In this document: one piece after another, positions 1 through 7,347 of the stretch
How the letters are laid out: every line of letters starts with the position of its first letter
Numbering within the stretch: the stretch's first letter is position 1
NCBI GenBank assembly: GCA_937902285.1
Contig: CALGTB010000048.1
Span: 1-15,216 of the forward strand
From: an uncultured Actinomycetes bacterium
Lineage (GTDB): Bacteria > Actinomycetota > Actinomycetes > S36-B12
DNA length: 15,216 bases
Reading direction: 5' to 3'
Position numbers and translations under genes: made by a program
Notes under the pieces: generated by a model
Told to the model about the DNA's origin: nothing
The model's database searches: none
What the model saw: the letters and a program-made list of their open reading frames with translations, nothing else

Positions 1-6
1 GAACGA

Positions 7-40
7 CCGATGGCCGCCCATTCGACAGGGCGGCCACCGG
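7..40 (-). terminator. Hairpin downstream of ftsZ, possible terminator
   Basis: The arms 11-19 and 28-36 are perfect 9-bp complements (TGGCCGCCC and GGGCGGCCA) around an 8-nt loop. In RNA read from the minus strand the stem extends outward by a G.U pair and three G-C or C-G pairs, giving about 13 bp over 7-40. It begins 57 nt after the ftsZ stop codon. No U-run follows, so it is not a textbook intrinsic terminator, but GC-rich actinobacteria often lack that run. It could also stabilise the ftsZ 3' end. Confidence 0.45.
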
Positions 41-96
41 GTGCCGTGGGCAGGATGCGCCCGCCGGCAAGGGGGAACACGTGTGCTCGGCGCGTG

Positions 97-1212
97 CTAC
101 TTCAGGAAGTCCGGGATGTCGAGGTCGTCGTCGGTGTCCTCGAACACGATCGTCCTGGGCTGCTGCATCTGCCGTGCGCTGGGTGCGACGACGGCCGGCA
201 CCTCGCCGGTCGCCCCGTCCTCGCGCAGTCGGGCCGTGGTGCCCGTCCCGCGCTTCGCCGGCGGCTCGCCGCCGTCGAAGCCGGCGGCGATGACCGTGAC
301 CCGCACCTCGTCGCCCAGCGTGTCGTCGATGACGGCGCCGAAGATGATGTTGGCGTCGGGGTGAGCCGCATCGGAGACCAGGCGGGCGGCCTCGTTGATC
401 TCGAACAGCCCGAGGTCACTGCCCCCCGAGATCGACAGCAGAACACCATGGGCACCGTCGATGCCGGCCTCGAGCAGCGGGCTGGAGATCGCCTTCTCCG
501 CGGCCTCGACCGCGCGGTCCTCGCCGCGTGCCGAGCCGATGCCCATGAGTGCCGAGCCCGCGGAGTGCATGACGCTCTTCACGTCCGCGAAGTCGAGGTT
601 GATCAGGCCCGGGGTGGTGATCAGGTCGGTGATGCCGGAGACGCCCTGCAGCAGGACGTGGTCGGCCTGGCGGAAGGCGTCGATGATGCTGATGTTGCGG
701 TCGGCCAGCGACAGCAGGCGATCGTTCGGGATGACGATGAGCGTGTCGACCTCGGCCCGCAGCGCATCGACCCCGGCCTCGGCCTGGGCCTGGCGCCGGC
801 GTCCCTCGAACCCGAAGGGCCGGGTGACGACGCCGATGGTCAGGGCCCCGAGCGAACGGGCCACGCGGGCCACCACGGGCGCGCCGCCGGTGCCGGTGCC
901 GCCGCCCTCGCCGGCCGTGACGAAGACCATGTCGGCGCCCTTGAGCACCTCCTCGATCTCCTCGATGTGGTCCTCGGCTGCCTTCTTGCCGACCTCGGGG
1001 TTGGCTCCCGCTCCGAGCCCGCGGGTCAGCTCACGGCCGATGTCGAGCTTGACGTCGGCGTCGCTCATGAGGAGGGCCTGCGCATCGGTGTTGATGGCGA
1101 CGAACTCGACGCCCTTCAGCCCGACCTCGATCATGCGATTGACGGCGTTGACGCCACCACCACCGATCCCCACGACCTTGATCACTGCCAGGTAGTTCTG
1201 CGGAGCCGCCAC
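97..1212 (-). CDS. ftsZ: Cell division protein FtsZ
   Basis: FtsZ is the tubulin-like GTPase that polymerises into the cytoplasmic Z-ring at the division site. The product is 371 aa from the GTG at 1212. Seen: the N-terminal GIGGGGVNAVNRMI Rossmann turn; the tubulin signature GEGGGTGTGG at about residues 101-110; the T7 synergy-loop motif NLDFAD at about 205-210, which completes the GTPase site of the next subunit; a linker of under 50 residues from about 314 to 360; and the C-terminal binding peptide DDDLDIPDFLK at 361-371, the docking site for membrane anchors such as SepF. I chose GTG 1212 because AGAGGA lies 9 nt upstream and MurG-like spacing is not at stake; homologues start with a similar MAAPQNYLAVIKVVG. 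ATG 1230 and GTG 1272 in the same frame lack a good ribosome-binding site. It lies 275 bp after ftsQ, so it may have its own promoter. No ftsA is adjacent, as is normal for actinobacteria. Confidence 0.97.
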   Translation of the reverse strand: MAAPQNYLAVIKVVGIGGGGVNAVNRMIEVGLKGVEFVAINTDAQALLMSDADVKLDIGRELTRGLGAGANPEVGKKAAEDHIEEIEEVLKGADMVFVTAGEGGGTGTGGAPVVARVARSLGALTIGVVTRPFGFEGRRRQAQAEAGVDALRAEVDTLIVIPNDRLLSLADRNISIIDAFRQADHVLLQGVSGITDLITTPGLINLDFADVKSVMHSAGSALMGIGSARGEDRAVEAAEKAISSPLLEAGIDGAHGVLLSISGGSDLGLFEINEAARLVSDAAHPDANIIFGAVIDDTLGDEVRVTVIAAGFDGGEPPAKRGTGTTARLREDGATGEVPAVVAPSARQMQQPRTIVFEDTDDDLDIPDFLK

Positions 1213-1221
1213 GGCCGCCCG

Positions 1222-1227
1222 TCCTCT
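1222..1227 (-). promoter_or_regulatory. Ribosome-binding site of ftsZ
   Basis: On the minus strand AGAGGA sits 9 nt before the GTG at 1212. It selects this GTG over the in-frame ATG at 1230, which the motif itself directly follows, and over the GTG at 1272. Confidence 0.65.
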
Positions 1228-1326
1228 CATCCGATGTCGCGGGCCGGAGTCCCGACGACGATTCCTGGTCACAAACTCTCAACCTCAACCGGAGACTGAG
1301 AATCCGTCTGGTCCGTGACCGGCGGG

Positions 1327-1356
1327 AGGGTAGGCGCATATACCCGTGTTGCGCAA
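1327..1356 (-). promoter_or_regulatory. Candidate ftsZ promoter in the ftsQ-ftsZ spacer
   Basis: On the minus strand TTGCGC (1351-1356) is followed after 18 nt by TACCCT (1327-1332). This fits a loose actinobacterial TTGNNN / TANNNT promoter about 115-120 nt before the ftsZ start. An alternative -10 element, TATATG at 1337-1342, is the most AT-rich hexamer in the spacer but has no good -35 at the right distance. The assignment is by eye only. Promoters between ftsQ and ftsZ are known in other actinobacteria such as Streptomyces, which makes one here plausible. Confidence 0.3.
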
Positions 1357-1363
1357 GGTGAGG

Positions 1364-1390
1364 GTGGGAATTCGCTTCGCGAATTCCCAC
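1364..1390 (-). promoter_or_regulatory. Perfect 12-bp-stem hairpin between ftsQ and ftsZ
   Basis: The arms 1364-1375 and 1379-1390 (GTGGGAATTCGC and GCGAATTCCCAC on either strand) are exact complements around a 3-nt loop, GAA on the transcribed strand. No run of U follows on the minus strand, so a standard intrinsic terminator is unlikely. It lies about 100 nt after the ftsQ stop and just upstream of the candidate ftsZ promoter. Possible roles are an attenuator or partial terminator, an RNase processing or stability site separating ftsZ mRNA from the upstream operon, or a protein-binding palindrome. The role is unknown. Confidence 0.6.
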
Positions 1391-1412
1391 GGAATAGGGG
1401 CCGCTAGCGCGG

Positions 1413-1470
1413 AAACTCCTCCGTCCGCAGAAGGAGACTCCACCGTCCGCAGAAGGGAACTCCTCCGGGC
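1413..1470. repeat. 22-bp tandem repeat, about 2.5 copies, after ftsQ
   Basis: Two units begin at 1415 and 1437. Their first 20 bases (plus strand ACTCCTCCGTCCGCAGAAGG and ACTCCACCGTCCGCAGAAGG) differ at one position. A third, partial unit begins at 1459 and matches for 9 bases (ACTCCTCCG). The period is exactly 22 bp. The array lies in the noncoding spacer between the ftsQ stop and the hairpin at 1364-1390. No coding reading explains it. Confidence 0.7.
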
Positions 1471-1487
1471 TGGCGCGCAGGAGGGGG

Positions 1488-2204
1488 TCAGCGGGCGGTG
1501 AAGGTGGTGGGGAGTTCCGGGGCCGACACGTCGTAGATGTCGCGCTTGCGCTTCATGAGCGCCTTCAGGACCTCGGCCTTGAAGTCGGCCTGCTCGGCAC
1601 TGCCCCAGCGGACCTCGGCCCCCGACCGCAGGGTCATGGTGACGTCGTCACGCGTCGTGGCCCGGACGGAATCGACCTTCGCAGCCAGGTCCGCGGGCAG
1701 TCCGGCCAGCACGGCCATGGCGGCCTCGAGGCCGACCCCGTCCGCCGACACCGACGGCAGCTCGCGCGGGGCTGCGCCGAGCGCCTCGAAGGCGAATCCG
1801 GAGGCGTCCACGACCGACGACGTCCCCTTCAGCACGGCGATGGGGACCCGCGCCGACACGGCGAGGACGATCTCGTTGGGCCAGCCCCGGCGGACCTCCA
1901 CCGCCTCCAGCCAGGGCAGGGCCGTGACCCGCGACTGGATGGCCGACGTGTCGACGCGCACCATGGGGACGCCCGTGGGAACCGTGGCGGTAGCCAGCAC
2001 CTGCTCCGCGGCCACGCCATCGACTCCCACCACGCGGACACTCGACACCGCAAGCACCGAGGAGAAGAGCACCAGCCAGGCGACTGCGCCCGCGAGGAGG
2101 GCGACCGCCACGACCACGAGCACGCGACGGCGGCGACGACGACGCACCGAGGGATCGGAGAAGTCGACCCGCACCGGAAGCTCGTCGATCGTGGGGGCGC
2201 TCAC
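1488..2204 (-). CDS. ftsQ: Cell division protein FtsQ (DivIB)
   Basis: FtsQ is a bitopic membrane protein that links the early divisome to the FtsW-FtsI synthase, probably together with FtsL and an FtsB-like partner. The product is 238 aa from a GTG at 2204. Seen: a cytoplasmic tail of about 27 residues ending in seven consecutive arginines (21-27), which fits the positive-inside rule; one TM helix at about 28-52; a POTRA domain at about 54-124 (SVRVVGVDGV, PWLEAVEVRRGWPNEI); and a beta domain to about residue 215 with W200 followed by the usual K-x-x-x-L helix. The start overlaps the murC stop as GTGA, and GGGAGG lies 4 nt upstream, so this start is well supported. A 275-bp spacer separates its stop from ftsZ. 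The length is ordinary for the family. Confidence 0.93.
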   Translation of the reverse strand: MSAPTIDELPVRVDFSDPSVRRRRRRRVLVVVAVALLAGAVAWLVLFSSVLAVSSVRVVGVDGVAAEQVLATATVPTGVPMVRVDTSAIQSRVTALPWLEAVEVRRGWPNEIVLAVSARVPIAVLKGTSSVVDASGFAFEALGAAPRELPSVSADGVGLEAAMAVLAGLPADLAAKVDSVRATTRDDVTMTLRSGAEVRWGSAEQADFKAEVLKALMKRKRDIYDVSAPELPTTFTAR

Positions 2205-3604
2205 GGCCCCTCCCCCGACCGCAGGAGCTCGATCACTTCGTTCCCGATCATGCCGATGTCACCGGCACCGAGCGTCATGATGATGTCGCCCGGCCGCGCC
2301 CGGTCCGCGAGATGACCGGCAACCGCCGACCACGAGGGCTCGAACACCACATGCTCGGGGGGCAGCGGGACGTTCGCCGCCATGGTCTGGCCGCTGGCCC
2401 CCGGGATCGCCGTCTCCCCCGGTGCGAAGACCTCGAGCACGACCACGTCGTCCGCCAGGCCGAGGGCCTCGCCGAACTCACGAGTGAACAGGGCCGTGCG
2501 GTAGTAGTGGTGGGCCTGGAACGCCACGATCAGGCGGCCATCGCCGACGACGTCGCGAGCGGCCCGCAGGGTCGCCTCGATCTCGGTCGGATGGTGCGCG
2601 TAGTCGTCGAACACGCGGATGTCGTTGACCTGGCCCTTGAAGTCGAACCGTCGCCGGGTGCCGCTGAAGGACTCGAGTCCGGTGCGCAGGTCCGCAGCAG
2701 GGAGGTCGAGGCCGAGGCCGGTGACGAATGCGGCCATCGCGTTGAGGGCGTTGTGCTTCCCGGGGACCTGCAGCGTGATCTCGCCCAGCCGCACCCCGTT
2801 GTGCACCGTGTCGAACGTCCAGCCGATGCCATCGCGACGGGCGTCGGCGAGGCGGTAGTCGGCCTCGTGCGCCTCGCCGTAGGTGCGGACGTCGACGCCG
2901 TGCTCGCGAGCCCTCTGCGCCAGGCGCGCACCGCCGAGGTCGTCGCAGCAGACGACGACGAACCCGTCGCGATCGCGCACGCCCACGGCGAAGTCGAGGA
3001 AGCCCTGCTCGATGGCCTCGTAGGTGCCCCAGTGATCGAGGTGGTCGGGCTCGACGTTCGTCACGATGGCCGCCACGGGCGCGAGGAGCAGGAAGGCGCC
3101 ATCGCTCTCGTCCGCCTCGACGACGAAGACGTCCCCCGTGCCGAGGTGGGCGTTCGAACCCGACTCGTTCAGCTCGCTGCCGATGGCGAAGGAGGGATCG
3201 ACCCCGCAGTGCTGGAGTGCCACCGTGAGCATCGACGTCGTCGTGGTCTTCCCGTGCGTGCCGGACACGGCCACGCCACGGCTCCCGACCATCACCGCGG
3301 CGAGCGCCGTGGCCCGGCTCAGCTCGGGGATCCCCCGCTCGCGCGCCGCCACCCGCTCGACGTTCCCCGGAGGGATCGCGGTGGACACCACGAGCGCATC
3401 GATGCCGTCGACGAGCGCGGCGTCGTGGCCCACGCGCGCATCGACGCCGATCGCACGCAGAGCCTGCAGCCGACGGGAGTCCTTCGCATCCGAACCGGAC
3501 ACGGCGAGGCCCTGCGCGACCATGATGCGCGCGATCCCGGACATGCCGGCTCCGCCGATGCCCACGATGTGCACCCTGCCCAGGCTCTGGGACCCCACGG
3601 TCAC
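2201..3604 (-). CDS. murC: UDP-N-acetylmuramate--L-alanine ligase MurC
   Basis: MurC adds L-alanine to UDP-MurNAc using ATP, the first step of stem-peptide assembly in the cytoplasm. The product is 467 aa, normal for the family. Seen: the N-terminal nucleotide-binding turn GIGGAGMSG at 15-23; the ATP P-loop GTHGKTTTT at 115-123; EADESDG at 163-169; NVEPDHLDHW at 183-192; PGKHNALNA at 281-289; and the MurC signature DDYAHHPTEI at 333-342. The segment FQAHHYYRT at 362-370 departs from the more usual FQPHRYSRT. The GTG start overlaps the murG stop as GTGA and has GGGAGG 6 nt upstream. The gene runs straight into ftsQ by another GTGA overlap, with no ddl or murB between them. Confidence 0.97.
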   Translation of the reverse strand: MTVGSQSLGRVHIVGIGGAGMSGIARIMVAQGLAVSGSDAKDSRRLQALRAIGVDARVGHDAALVDGIDALVVSTAIPPGNVERVAARERGIPELSRATALAAVMVGSRGVAVSGTHGKTTTTSMLTVALQHCGVDPSFAIGSELNESGSNAHLGTGDVFVVEADESDGAFLLLAPVAAIVTNVEPDHLDHWGTYEAIEQGFLDFAVGVRDRDGFVVVCCDDLGGARLAQRAREHGVDVRTYGEAHEADYRLADARRDGIGWTFDTVHNGVRLGEITLQVPGKHNALNAMAAFVTGLGLDLPAADLRTGLESFSGTRRRFDFKGQVNDIRVFDDYAHHPTEIEATLRAARDVVGDGRLIVAFQAHHYYRTALFTREFGEALGLADDVVVLEVFAPGETAIPGASGQTMAANVPLPPEHVVFEPSWSAVAGHLADRARPGDIIMTLGAGDIGMIGNEVIELLRSGEGP

Positions 3605-4668
3605 GACGCCCCTCCCACCCGCAGGACGATGCGGGCCAACTGCTCATCGGCGTCACGTACGCCGTGCCGGTAGGCCGCCGCGCCCATGGCGCTCAGCCTG
3701 CTGTCATCGTGCAGCAAGGACGCCACCGTGTGGGTGAGCCACTCCGCAGTGATGCTGCCGTCGTCCACCAGCAGTCCTCCACCCGCGGCCACGACCGGCT
3801 CCGCATTGAGCCGCTGCTCGCCGTTGCCGATGGGCAGCGGCACGTACACGGCCGGAAGTCCCACGGCGGCCAGTTCGGCGCACGTCATGGCCCCGGCCCG
3901 GGTCATGGCCAGGTCGGCGGCCGCGTAGGCGAGGTCCATGCGGTCGAGGTACGGCACGGCGACGTACCCGTCGGCAGGCGCGGGAGGCTCGTTGCGGCTC
4001 CCGAAGGAGTGCAGGACCTGCACGCCCTGCTCCCGCAGCCCGGGCAGTGCCGCCGCGACGACGTCATTGAGCCGCCGGGCGCCCTGCGATCCGCCGAAGA
4101 CCAGGAGGACCGGGGCCGCGGGGTCCAGGCCGAACGACGCACGGGCCGCATCGCGCGCCGCGGCCCGGTCGAGCCCCGCGATCGACGCGCGCAGCGGCGG
4201 AGCCATCACCGTGCCGCCCGCCAGGGTGCCGGGGTAGGACGCGTACACATGCGAGGTGAACCGGGCCCCCAGCCGGTTCGCGATGCCCGGGCGGGCGTTC
4301 GACTCGTGGATGATGAGCGGCGTGCGCGTCCGCCGGGCCGCCAGGTACGCCGGGACGGACGCGTAGCCGCCGAAGCCCACCACCACGTCGGCGTCGAGGT
4401 CGCGCAGGATCCCCGTGGCCTGGCGGACGGCCCGCTGCATCAGCGGCCCGAGCTTGAGCAGGTCCGTGCTCGCCCGACGCGGCATCGGAACACTGGCGAC
4501 CGTCACGAGGTCGTACCCGCGCTCCGGCACCAGGGTCGACTCGAGCCCACGGTCGCTTCCGAGCACGGTGATCCCGATGCCCGGGTCGATGCGGCGCAGT
4601 GCGTCGGCGACATTGAGGGCCGGCTCGATGTGGCCACCGGTGCCACCGGCCGCGAGGACGACGTGCAT
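3601..4668 (-). CDS. murG: Lipid II synthase MurG (UDP-GlcNAc transferase)
   Basis: MurG is a GT28-family glycosyltransferase on the inner face of the membrane. It adds GlcNAc to lipid I to make lipid II. The product is 355 aa. Seen: the N-terminal glycine loop GGTGGH at 8-13; GFGGYASVPAYLAA at 98-111; HESNARPGIANR at 121-132; FGGSQGA at 191-197; and the UDP-GlcNAc-binding stretch from MTRAGAMTCAEL (255-266) to PLPIGNGEQRLNA (277-289), in the form typical of actinobacteria. I chose the ATG at 4668, 5 bp after the ftsW stop, because it gives the standard short beginning MHVVLAAGGTGGH. A TTG at 4677 is 9 nt upstream, overlaps the ftsW stop as TTGA and has a weak AGG before it, so it cannot be excluded. 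The gene ends in a GTGA overlap with murC. Confidence 0.96.
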   Translation of the reverse strand: MHVVLAAGGTGGHIEPALNVADALRRIDPGIGITVLGSDRGLESTLVPERGYDLVTVASVPMPRRASTDLLKLGPLMQRAVRQATGILRDLDADVVVGFGGYASVPAYLAARRTRTPLIIHESNARPGIANRLGARFTSHVYASYPGTLAGGTVMAPPLRASIAGLDRAAARDAARASFGLDPAAPVLLVFGGSQGARRLNDVVAAALPGLREQGVQVLHSFGSRNEPPAPADGYVAVPYLDRMDLAYAAADLAMTRAGAMTCAELAAVGLPAVYVPLPIGNGEQRLNAEPVVAAGGGLLVDDGSITAEWLTHTVASLLHDDSRLSAMGAAAYRHGVRDADEQLARIVLRVGGAS

Positions 4669-4673
4669 GGACG

Positions 4674-5891
4674 TCAACGACGCCTGAGGGCCTGCGCGGT
4701 GCTCCTGCGTCGAATGGCCCTGCGAGCGCCGGGCTCGGCCTTCGCGAACGCCATGAGCATGCCGAGCGCGACGAGCGTCGGGACGAGCGAGGACCCGCCG
4801 TAGGACACCAGGGGCAGCGGCACGCCGGTGATGGGGAGGACGCCGAGGACGGCTCCGATGTTGACGGCCGCCTGGACGACGATCCAGGCCCCGACCCCTG
4901 CGGATGCGAGGCGCACGAAGGGATCATCGGTGTTGCGGGAGAGTCGGAAGATCGCGAAGGCCAGCAGCCCGAAGAGGCCCAGCACGGCGAGCGTGCCGAA
5001 CAGGCCGAGCTCCTCCCCGATCACCGGGAAGATGAAGTCCGTGTGGGCCTCCGGAAGCGATCCCCACTTCTCGCGACTCGCGCCGAGCCCCACTCCCCAG
5101 AAGCCCCCGGTGCCGAGCGCGTACTGGCCCTGCGTCACCTGCCAGCCGAAGCCCAGTCGGTCGGCGCCAGGATCGAGCCACGACGTGAAGCGCTCCATGC
5201 GGTAGGGAGCAGCCAGGGTGAGCAGGACGATGCCGAGCGCCAGCACGCCGCCGAGGATGGCGAAGAGGCGCAGGGGTGCTCCGGCCGCGAAGAGGATGCC
5301 CATCGTGATGGCTGCGAGCATGAGCGTGTTGCCGAAGTCGCCCTCCATGAGGACGAGGACCATCATCACGCCGGCCACGGGCAGCAGCGGGAGAAGCAGG
5401 CGCGACCACGAGTCGATCGGACGGTCCTTGCGGGTGAGCAGGGACGCCCCCCAGACGACGAGCGCGAGCTTGGCGAACTCCGAGGGCTGGAGGCGGAACG
5501 GGCCGACGATCTCGATCCAGTTGCGCTGCCCCGCCACCTCGACACCGATGACGAGCACGGCCACGAGGAGCCCGAACGCGACCAGGAAGAGGATCCAGGC
5601 GAAGCCGCGCCAGAACGGCACCGAGGTGCGGGCCACGACGAGCATGGCCACCACCCCTACGACGGCGAACAGCCCCTGCCGCTGGACGAGGGTGTAGGCG
5701 GAGCCGAAGACCCGGAAGCTCTCGATGCTCGACGCCGACAGCACCATGATCAGCCCGAGGGTGAGCAGCAGCAGCGTCGTGCCGAGCAGCAGGTAGTAGG
5801 TGCTCAGCGGGTGGTTGAGCAGGAGCGCCACCCGGCCCTGCGGCGACGCCGCGGCCTCGGGTGCGTCGACCCGCGACTCGGTGTCACTCAT
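4674..5891 (-). CDS. ftsW: Lipid II polymerase FtsW (SEDS family)
   Basis: FtsW is the septal peptidoglycan glycosyltransferase of the SEDS family and works as a pair with the transpeptidase FtsI. The product is 405 aa with about ten hydrophobic segments, starting near TYYLLLGTTLLLLTLGL (31-47). Family motifs seen: GQRNWIEIVGPFRLQPSEFAK at 121-141; EGDFGNTL at 183-190; LPEAHTDFIFPVIGEELG at 279-296, whose Asp285 lies in the loop thought to be catalytic; and PLPLVSYGGSSL at 358-369. The C-terminal tail (about 385-405) is rich in arginine and cytoplasmic. The frame is open further upstream, but ATG 5891 is the first start that removes a non-membrane, murD-antisense-like extension. It overlaps the end of murD by 8 bp. 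The ribosome-binding site is weak, so translation is probably coupled to murD. Confidence 0.96.
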   Translation of the reverse strand: MSDTESRVDAPEAAASPQGRVALLLNHPLSTYYLLLGTTLLLLTLGLIMVLSASSIESFRVFGSAYTLVQRQGLFAVVGVVAMLVVARTSVPFWRGFAWILFLVAFGLLVAVLVIGVEVAGQRNWIEIVGPFRLQPSEFAKLALVVWGASLLTRKDRPIDSWSRLLLPLLPVAGVMMVLVLMEGDFGNTLMLAAITMGILFAAGAPLRLFAILGGVLALGIVLLTLAAPYRMERFTSWLDPGADRLGFGWQVTQGQYALGTGGFWGVGLGASREKWGSLPEAHTDFIFPVIGEELGLFGTLAVLGLFGLLAFAIFRLSRNTDDPFVRLASAGVGAWIVVQAAVNIGAVLGVLPITGVPLPLVSYGGSSLVPTLVALGMLMAFAKAEPGARRAIRRRSTAQALRRR

Positions 5892-7347
5892 CGCTGCCGC
5901 CAGAGGCCGCACCCAGGAACCCGGGGAGCCCGGCCGCCGCGGCGGCGAACTGGCGTCCGCGGTCGGAGTAGTCGCGGAACATGTCCCACGAGGCGCAGCC
6001 CGGTGCGAGGAGCACGGTGTCGCCGGGACGTGCCAGGGCTGCAGCCTGACGCACCACCTCCACCATGGCACCAGTGTCGACGGTCTCGACGACGATCACG
6101 GGCACATCGGGCGCGTGTCGCGCCAGTGCCCCGGCGATCACGTCGCGGTCGACTCCGAGCAGAACCACTCCGGCGAGTCGATCGCGCGCCGCGACGACCA
6201 GGTCGTCGAACTCCTGTCCCTTCGCCATTCCGCCCGCGACCCACACGATCGGCTCGAACGCCATCAGCGAGGTGAGTGCGGCGTGTGCGTTCGTGGCCTT
6301 CGAGTCGTCGATGAACGTGACGCCTGCGGCCACTCCGACGGTCGCGATGCGATGCTCCGCCGGCACGAAGGCACGCAGTCCGTCTCGCACCGCGCGCGGC
6401 GGGACACCGAAGGCCCGGGCCAGGGCCGCGGCGGCGAGGGCATTGGCGACATTGTGCGGAGCGAAGGGGTGCACGTCCGAGGCAACGGCAAGCTCCTGCG
6501 CCATCGCATGCCGGTCGGGGATGAAGGCGCGGTCGACGAGGAGGTCATCGACGACGCCCAGCATCGAGAGTCCGGGCGCGCCCAGGGTGAAGCCGATGGC
6601 GCGGCAGCCATCGATGACGTCGGCCTCCTCGACCATGCGCAGGGTCACGTCGTCCTGCACGTTGTAGATCGCCGCCTCCTGTGTCCGCTCGTAGATGCGG
6701 GCCTTGGCCGCGATGTACTCCTCCATCGACCCGAAGAAGTCGATGTGGTCGTCGGCGATGTTGAGGCACGCGGCCGCGAGGGGGCTCACCGAGTGGATGA
6801 ACGGCAGCTGCGGCGCGCCGACCTCCACCGCGATGACGTCGAGCTCCTCGTGCATGACGACGTCGATGAGGCTGGTGCCGATGTTCCCGGCAGCCGCCGT
6901 TCGGTACCCGGCAGCACGGAGGATCGACTCGAGCATGAGAGTCGCCGTCGTCTTCCCGTTGGTGCCCGTGACGCACAGCCAGGCGGCCGGCGACTCAGGG
7001 TCGCGCACCCGCCACGCCAGCTCGAGCTCCCCCCAGACCGGCAGTCCTCGGCCGAGGGCGTCCACGATGACGTCCGACGACGGCGGCAGGCCCGGCGACA
7101 CCACGAGCAGGTCGATGTCATCGGGGACGGCCCCGGCATGACCCAGCAGGACCCGCGCGCCCAGTGTCTCGAGCACCCCCGCCCGCTCCCGCTGCCGCTC
7201 GCCGTCCGACGCGTCGACGATGGTCACCTGGGCACCGAGCTGCATGAGTGCGTCGGCAGCGGCGAACCCGGCGATGCCGATGCCTGCCACAGCGACGTGC
7301 AAAGAGGTCCAGTCGGACGTGCGGCTCCAGTCGGCGTCAGGCCTCAC
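5884..7347 (-). CDS. murD: UDP-MurNAc-L-alanine--D-glutamate ligase MurD
   Basis: MurD adds D-glutamate to UDP-MurNAc-L-Ala with ATP. The product is 487 aa from a GTG at 7347 that overlaps the mraY stop as GTGA. Seen: the N-terminal turn VAGIGIAGFAA at about 20-30; the P-loop VTGTNGKTT at 127-135; GNIGTSL at 154-160; NIADDHIDFFGS at 196-207; the lysine in AAKARIYE (K215), at the site normally carbamylated; DDSKATN at 347-353; and LAPGCASWDMF at 447-457. The stretch at 175-181 reads EVGAPQL, whereas most MurD proteins have E-(L/V)-SSFQL here, a motif that contacts the muramoyl substrate; the codons at 6805-6825 confirm the reading. All other catalytic motifs are intact, so the enzyme is probably active. 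There is no strong ribosome-binding site, so coupling to mraY is likely. Confidence 0.95.
   Translation of the reverse strand: MRPDADWSRTSDWTSLHVAVAGIGIAGFAAADALMQLGAQVTIVDASDGERQRERAGVLETLGARVLLGHAGAVPDDIDLLVVSPGLPPSSDVIVDALGRGLPVWGELELAWRVRDPESPAAWLCVTGTNGKTTATLMLESILRAAGYRTAAAGNIGTSLIDVVMHEELDVIAVEVGAPQLPFIHSVSPLAAACLNIADDHIDFFGSMEEYIAAKARIYERTQEAAIYNVQDDVTLRMVEEADVIDGCRAIGFTLGAPGLSMLGVVDDLLVDRAFIPDRHAMAQELAVASDVHPFAPHNVANALAAAALARAFGVPPRAVRDGLRAFVPAEHRIATVGVAAGVTFIDDSKATNAHAALTSLMAFEPIVWVAGGMAKGQEFDDLVVAARDRLAGVVLLGVDRDVIAGALARHAPDVPVIVVETVDTGAMVEVVRQAAALARPGDTVLLAPGCASWDMFRDYSDRGRQFAAAAAGLPGFLGAASGGSDE

Noticed and set aside
1..80. GTG at 80 on the minus strand with a frame open to the window edge, possible start of the next gene
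   Set aside because: There is no ribosome-binding site, only about 26 codons are visible, and the hairpin at 7-40 falls within it. I could not recognise the product.
10..1299. Plus-strand open frame of 429 codons opposite ftsZ
   Set aside because: It mirrors ftsZ codon by codon, has no recognisable motif, and no ribosome-binding site of note.
1031..1390. 119-codon minus-strand frame starting at the hairpin
   Set aside because: It runs into ftsZ in another frame, is Arg/Ser-rich, and starts inside the hairpin arm without a ribosome-binding site.
2312..3673. Plus-strand open frame of 453 codons opposite murC
   Set aside because: Antisense shadow of murC; its product is rich in Arg, His and Asp with no domain.
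5892..6071. N-terminal extension of the ftsW frame into murD
   Set aside because: The added 60 residues do not look like FtsW and have no ribosome-binding site; ATG 5891 gives a normal protein.
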